Shown here: piece by piece, positions 33,701-35,610 of the stretch
Numbering within the stretch: position 1 is the stretch's first letter
Layout of the letters: each line of letters begins with the position of its first letter
Assembly: GCA_013373515.1 (NCBI GenBank)
Contig: JABXHR010000193.1
Coordinates: 1 to 35,610 of the forward strand
Origin: Gammaproteobacteria bacterium
GTDB taxonomy: Bacteria > Pseudomonadota > Gammaproteobacteria > JABXHR01
Direction: 5' to 3'
DNA: 35,610 nucleotides
The notes under the pieces: generated by a model
What the model was told of the DNA's origin: nothing
What the model saw: the letters and a program-made list of their open reading frames with translations, nothing else
Database searches by the model: none
Program-made: the position numbers and the translations under genes

Positions 33701-34945
33701 ATCACGCTCACCAAACGTGCGCGCAATACCATTCACAATGTCCTCAACGAATTTGAAATTCCTGCGGCCGCCCTAGGCGATCAGCGGTTTTATTCACAAA
33801 ACTCCTTGACCCTCCCGAAGGTGAGCATCATTGACCGCGAGCCCACCGAGGAAATTTATGCACGCCAAAGCAGTGGTTTTGATAGCCGAGCGCTGAGTTT
33901 GGAACACGACGACAACACCACATGGTTAATCAACCGCACACCGCGGACCTTTTCAGGACTTGGACTGCTCGATGCCAACAGCGGTCGCTTCACCCACCTT
34001 GACGGTTATATTTCCAGCTTCAGCAAAATGCGCCTAAGCGAGCACAATGAACAGTGGCAAGTGGTCGATCCAAACCCACTGACGCCGATTGTGGTGTCCG
34101 CCTACACCAATGCCAGCCAAAAGTCCGCGCGTCGCAAAGTGGTTAATGAATATATCGATGAATATGACCGCATGATCATCGGACTAAAGCTGCTCTACAA
34201 CCACCCTCTGACATGGGATATGGTGTTTGACTACCCACACAGCTGTGGCGGCAGTTACACCATTTGCGATGAAAGTAAGCACAGCTACTTCCAAGAGGCG
34301 ATTTATCGCAACCTCAACCGCGTCAAAGCGATCGAACATGGCATTTTGTGGAAGCACTCGGCGGTCGGCCTAGCTTGGGGAAGCGTGCAAACCCAAACCA
34401 CTGGAACCCTCGATGAGTACAACACCTTTCATCATGAGCGAAATCACAACCTTGGCTATCCGCACAGCTCTGGTCTGACTTATGGCTTGTCGCCCTATAT
34501 GTCCACAGTGTCCAGAGACAACGACCTATTTTGGCCGGGCCACAACTCACGCAACTACCCGATGTGGGTGGAGGCACCGAGGTTCTATCGCAGCTGGGCG
34601 GATGAAAGCACTAACACCGTTGAAGTCGAGATTTTTAGCGACATGGCGCTTGATCGGGTTTATGCCTTCAATAATCAAAGTTTGGATGACTTCACCCAGG
34701 CCTACTTTGATCCCAAAACCAAGCGCTTTGTGTTTGAGCTGACCGATACCCAGTGGGCGAGTCGGCATTTGAATCTGGTGTTCTTTGATAGCCAGTCAAA
34801 ATGGGATTATGTACCGGTGAGCGTGGTGCTACCGGCTGCCAGCCAACTGCTTGAAGATCCTCTGCACAAGATAGATCACGCACCTTGCGAGCCCGACGAT
34901 ATTGACCCACAGACCGGTGCTTGCGTCTGCCTAGAAACGCACTAA
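30800..34945 (+). CDS. giant calcium-repeat lipoprotein with metzincin zinc protease motif
   Basis: A 1381-residue exported protein. A signal peptide ends in IQAC with Cys19, a plausible lipobox, followed by a Ser/Thr/Gly-rich linker (20-90). Then come two TSP3-like calcium repeats (94-170), an Ig-like module (172-270), two discoidin-like modules (about 271-412 and 454-585, each ending ARIGL), and a long array of DxDxDG-type repeats (about 587-954; roughly 19 such motifs in the whole protein). The C-terminal domain (955-1381) holds HERNHNLGYPH at 1212-1222, an exact HExxHxxGxxH, with a possible Met-turn at Met1234 (PYMST). That pattern defines metzincin metalloproteases. I cannot assign the family further. 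It probably acts at the cell surface on proteins or glycoproteins. No Shine-Dalgarno is visible. Confidence 0.8.
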   Translation: MSPRKLVTLSLLIVFIQACGEATLIGNNVSDSSAATNTGNHTDSNIDSTVGTETGATVPTTPTDSGSSSSSTEQTAAPQTVGCIVGAPLTALRPGSGDLDGDGLSDQQEQTAGSDPNDPDSPIYGGNADLDQDGVANAIDNDYAPDSDCDDDGASNQFEYAMGTNPAEATVVISADAATEQIYSRLNTRFTARNLAGEPLANEPLVVSMAVSTNTIGATTNLTLERTTDENGVATFNWLPNLDGQVYAKVYLKGRPNQHSTFGPFSVTRANPSTTFYNPDNTNRRYSSLHSSLDDTVDSRINAPQGWYAADKAIGDWIEFDIPRRTLVAGVVIQPRQGIEQKITEFRLQKQLDDGNFVNIPGRYRPAYDGESPVEIKLNHYVAANKLRVVIEDFVGHPSARIGLLLIDTPSILSLDPEQDSDGDGWTDLAEKRMQTDPNDATDPQLIDPEAAARRYSDSQDNAACNDGRLAGSGWCPPTQQVNPWAEVDVPANQILVGVRVDANADNPAWHFTRFKLAGRAHNDLMLPFTRHQTFNAIADKTQPTDLILGHQLSLKSIRFYGLEYEGKPSARIGLWVRDRHNANIVLPDTDGDGLSDMHESLFKTDPSQIDSDGDGLSDADEMKLGYNPLSRDSNANGVADAVEWMLVQGLGLDEALNDRDGDGLPDAAEHWYQTDADQYDTDNDGLSDLEEIGFSDTDPTDADSDNDGAKDGLEYTHGTNPWEWADPTSDSWLDKDEDGLAASEEIIYQLSNLDDDFDDDGLLDGEEIELGSNPANADSPITNGGLDTDSDGLSDAREYYLLSLANDPDSPVEFGHKDHDLDGIPNAADQTYVPERNMDGDHLSDAEEMAIDSRAFDGNSPMIGGHQDLDDDGERNAIDTDFEAHADADGDGLSNAQEYAMAALPNEANSPSLLVGADLDGDTVPNAIDPDYDPYADADADGLNNAFEYRSGTDPLVATDTSQWANITLTKRARNTIHNVLNEFEIPAAALGDQRFYSQNSLTLPKVSIIDREPTEEIYARQSSGFDSRALSLEHDDNTTWLINRTPRTFSGLGLLDANSGRFTHLDGYISSFSKMRLSEHNEQWQVVDPNPLTPIVVSAYTNASQKSARRKVVNEYIDEYDRMIIGLKLLYNHPLTWDMVFDYPHSCGGSYTICDESKHSYFQEAIYRNLNRVKAIEHGILWKHSAVGLAWGSVQTQTTGTLDEYNTFHHERNHNLGYPHSSGLTYGLSPYMSTVSRDNDLFWPGHNSRNYPMWVEAPRFYRSWADESTNTVEVEIFSDMALDRVYAFNNQSLDDFTQAYFDPKTKRFVFELTDTQWASRHLNLVFFDSQSKWDYVPVSVVLPAASQLLEDPLHKIDHAPCEPDDIDPQTGACVCLETH

Positions 34946-35196
34946 GTCGGGTCTGGTGCGGCTGTGCCATCGATCGGCGCAGCCGAAGGCGCTGAGGCAA
35001 ATGCGGCCATCACTTCGGTGGCCTCTTCCACATCCGAGTCGTGCACAGACACCGTGTGCAAGTCAAAACAGGCCAACTCGCCGATCCCGCCTTGCAAAAA
35101 ACCACCGCCAACATAGCACGCCACCCCAGCATGCCGAAGCCAAGCAGCAGCGAGGTTTGCATCGATGACATCGGCGGCTCGATAAATAATCTGCAC
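34942..35196 (-). CDS. DUF2007-like small protein
   Basis: An 84-residue cytoplasmic protein whose opening QIIYRAADVIDANLAAAWLRHAG, followed by GELACFDLHTVSVHDSDVEEATEVM, resembles DUF2007, described as a putative signal-transducing family (often one small alpha/beta domain). The open frame runs back to 35250, but homology starts at the GTG of 35196; no ribosome site supports it firmly. Its stop codon overlaps that of the metzincin lipoprotein by two bases. The C-terminal 20 residues are Ala/Pro-rich and look disordered. Confidence 0.62.
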   Translation of the reverse strand: MQIIYRAADVIDANLAAAWLRHAGVACYVGGGFLQGGIGELACFDLHTVSVHDSDVEEATEVMAAFASAPSAAPIDGTAAPDPT

Positions 35197-35264
35197 AATA
35201 ACAACCACTTCGGCCAAAACCCTATGATAGCGCGAGCCTGAACAAAACACACAACCGCAGGATC

Positions 35265-35372
35265 ATGGTCCCTCAAAAAGAATTCTATGCAGTGACGCAG
35301 AGGCCAGTTGATCGCGCACGTCGACAATTCATTGATGGGTTACGGGCAGGACTCGCCGGGGTTCAATGTTGA
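35265..35372 (+). CDS. possible 35-residue ORF, perhaps a gene remnant
   Basis: A short reading frame starts MVPQKEFYAVTQRPVDRARRQ and ends GLAGVQC, in the space between the DUF2007-like gene and the IS5-type end. AGGA precedes the ATG but only two bases away. Composition is protein-like, so it could be a small gene or the head of a gene interrupted nearby; with 35 residues alone I cannot tell. Confidence 0.25.
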   Translation: MVPQKEFYAVTQRPVDRARRQFIDGLRAGLAGVQC

Positions 35373-35451
35373 AATTAACAAGGATTAGTAGACTCTGCCG
35401 CTTGAATAGCTAAGGCGTTTAATCCAGATCGTGATAGCAATGAGACGCTAG

Positions 35452-35610
35452 GGAACCTCCGAACAAGTCCCTGCACGTTTCGACAAAGCGAGATTCACTC
35501 AGGCAAGGCGGATTGTGCAGGGAATGACGAGTCCTTTTCAAACAATCCAACGCAGAATGAGTGAATCTCGCAAAGTCCCTCCGGGCGGGGCTTTGAGGGG
35601 GCGGCCCTCC
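35452..35610 (+). mobile_element. one end of an IS5-family insertion sequence, running off the window
   Basis: From 35452 the sequence GGAACCTCCGAACAAGTCCC strongly resembles the terminal inverted repeat of IS5, whose transposase-side end begins GGAAGGTGCGAACAAGTCCC. It is preceded by CTAG (35448-35451), which fits the 4-base YTAR target duplication of the IS5 group. The remaining 140 bases contain two inverted repeats and a hairpin but no recognisable transposase; that gene would start beyond the window. The other end is not visible, so the target duplication cannot be confirmed. Confidence 0.65.
35468..35595. repeat. nested inverted repeats inside the IS5-type end
   Basis: Three dyads are packed here: TCCCTGCAC (35468-35476) with GTGCAGGGA (35515-35523); GCGAGATTCACTC (35488-35500) with GAGTGAATCTCGC (35559-35571), a perfect 13-bp pair; and CAAAGTCCC (35571-35579) with GGGGCTTTG (35587-35595), allowing one G-T pair. 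They can be protection against read-through into the transposase or binding sites for it. Confidence 0.7.

Overview
The window looks like a chromosomal segment of a free-living, probably marine, gammaproteobacterium. The evidence is indirect: the block flavodoxin(WrbA-like)-DUF2069-hda / purM-purN-DUF3108 resembles an arrangement common in Gammaproteobacteria such as Pseudomonas. A C4-dicarboxylate TRAP transporter, a dimethylglycine/sarcosine-dehydrogenase-like enzyme and large secreted calcium-repeat and carbohydrate-active proteins fit a marine heterotroph. Base composition is moderate. No rRNA, tRNA or CRISPR array was recognised.

Layout. 1-1441: a class-3 lipase-like protein on the minus strand. 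1824-5302: a TRAP transporter operon dctP-dctQ-dctM with a good sigma-54-type promoter, two hairpins between dctP and dctQ, and a strong terminator. 5397-7771: an NDH-2 type NADH dehydrogenase converging on an AI-2E/PerM-family membrane protein. 8056-12816: an EAL-HDOD protein, proS, and a solitary GspE/PilB-type ATPase. 13008-17854: the housekeeping block, in which DUF2069 and hda overlap tail to tail by 159 bases; purM, purN and a DUF3108 protein follow as overlapping genes, then an AEC-family carrier. 17932-19740: recQ. 19812-25017: a secreted sialate-O-acetylesterase-like protein with lectin-like ends, and a GGDEF-EAL protein with an unusual N-terminus. 25300-30677: a small rhodanese, then two divergent two-gene units. 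Leftward is a fatty-acid-desaturase-like membrane protein coupled to a GcvT-family FAD dehydrogenase; rightward is an XRE regulator coupled to a PhnD-like binding protein with no signal peptide. 30800-34945: a 1381-residue lipoprotein with thrombospondin-3-like Ca2+ repeats and a complete metzincin zinc motif. 34942-35196: a DUF2007-like protein. The window ends inside one end of an IS5-family insertion sequence.

How they work together. The TRAP operon imports dicarboxylates that can feed respiration, in which NDH-2 acts. Hda, purM/N, proS and recQ are housekeeping. Two multidomain proteins carry c-di-GMP domains, one probably catalytic and one probably degenerate. The most unusual parts are the four-gene desaturase / DMGDH-like / XRE / cytoplasmic PhnD-like locus around a shared 86-bp control region, and the giant metzincin lipoprotein with a perfect inverted repeat just ahead of its start codon.
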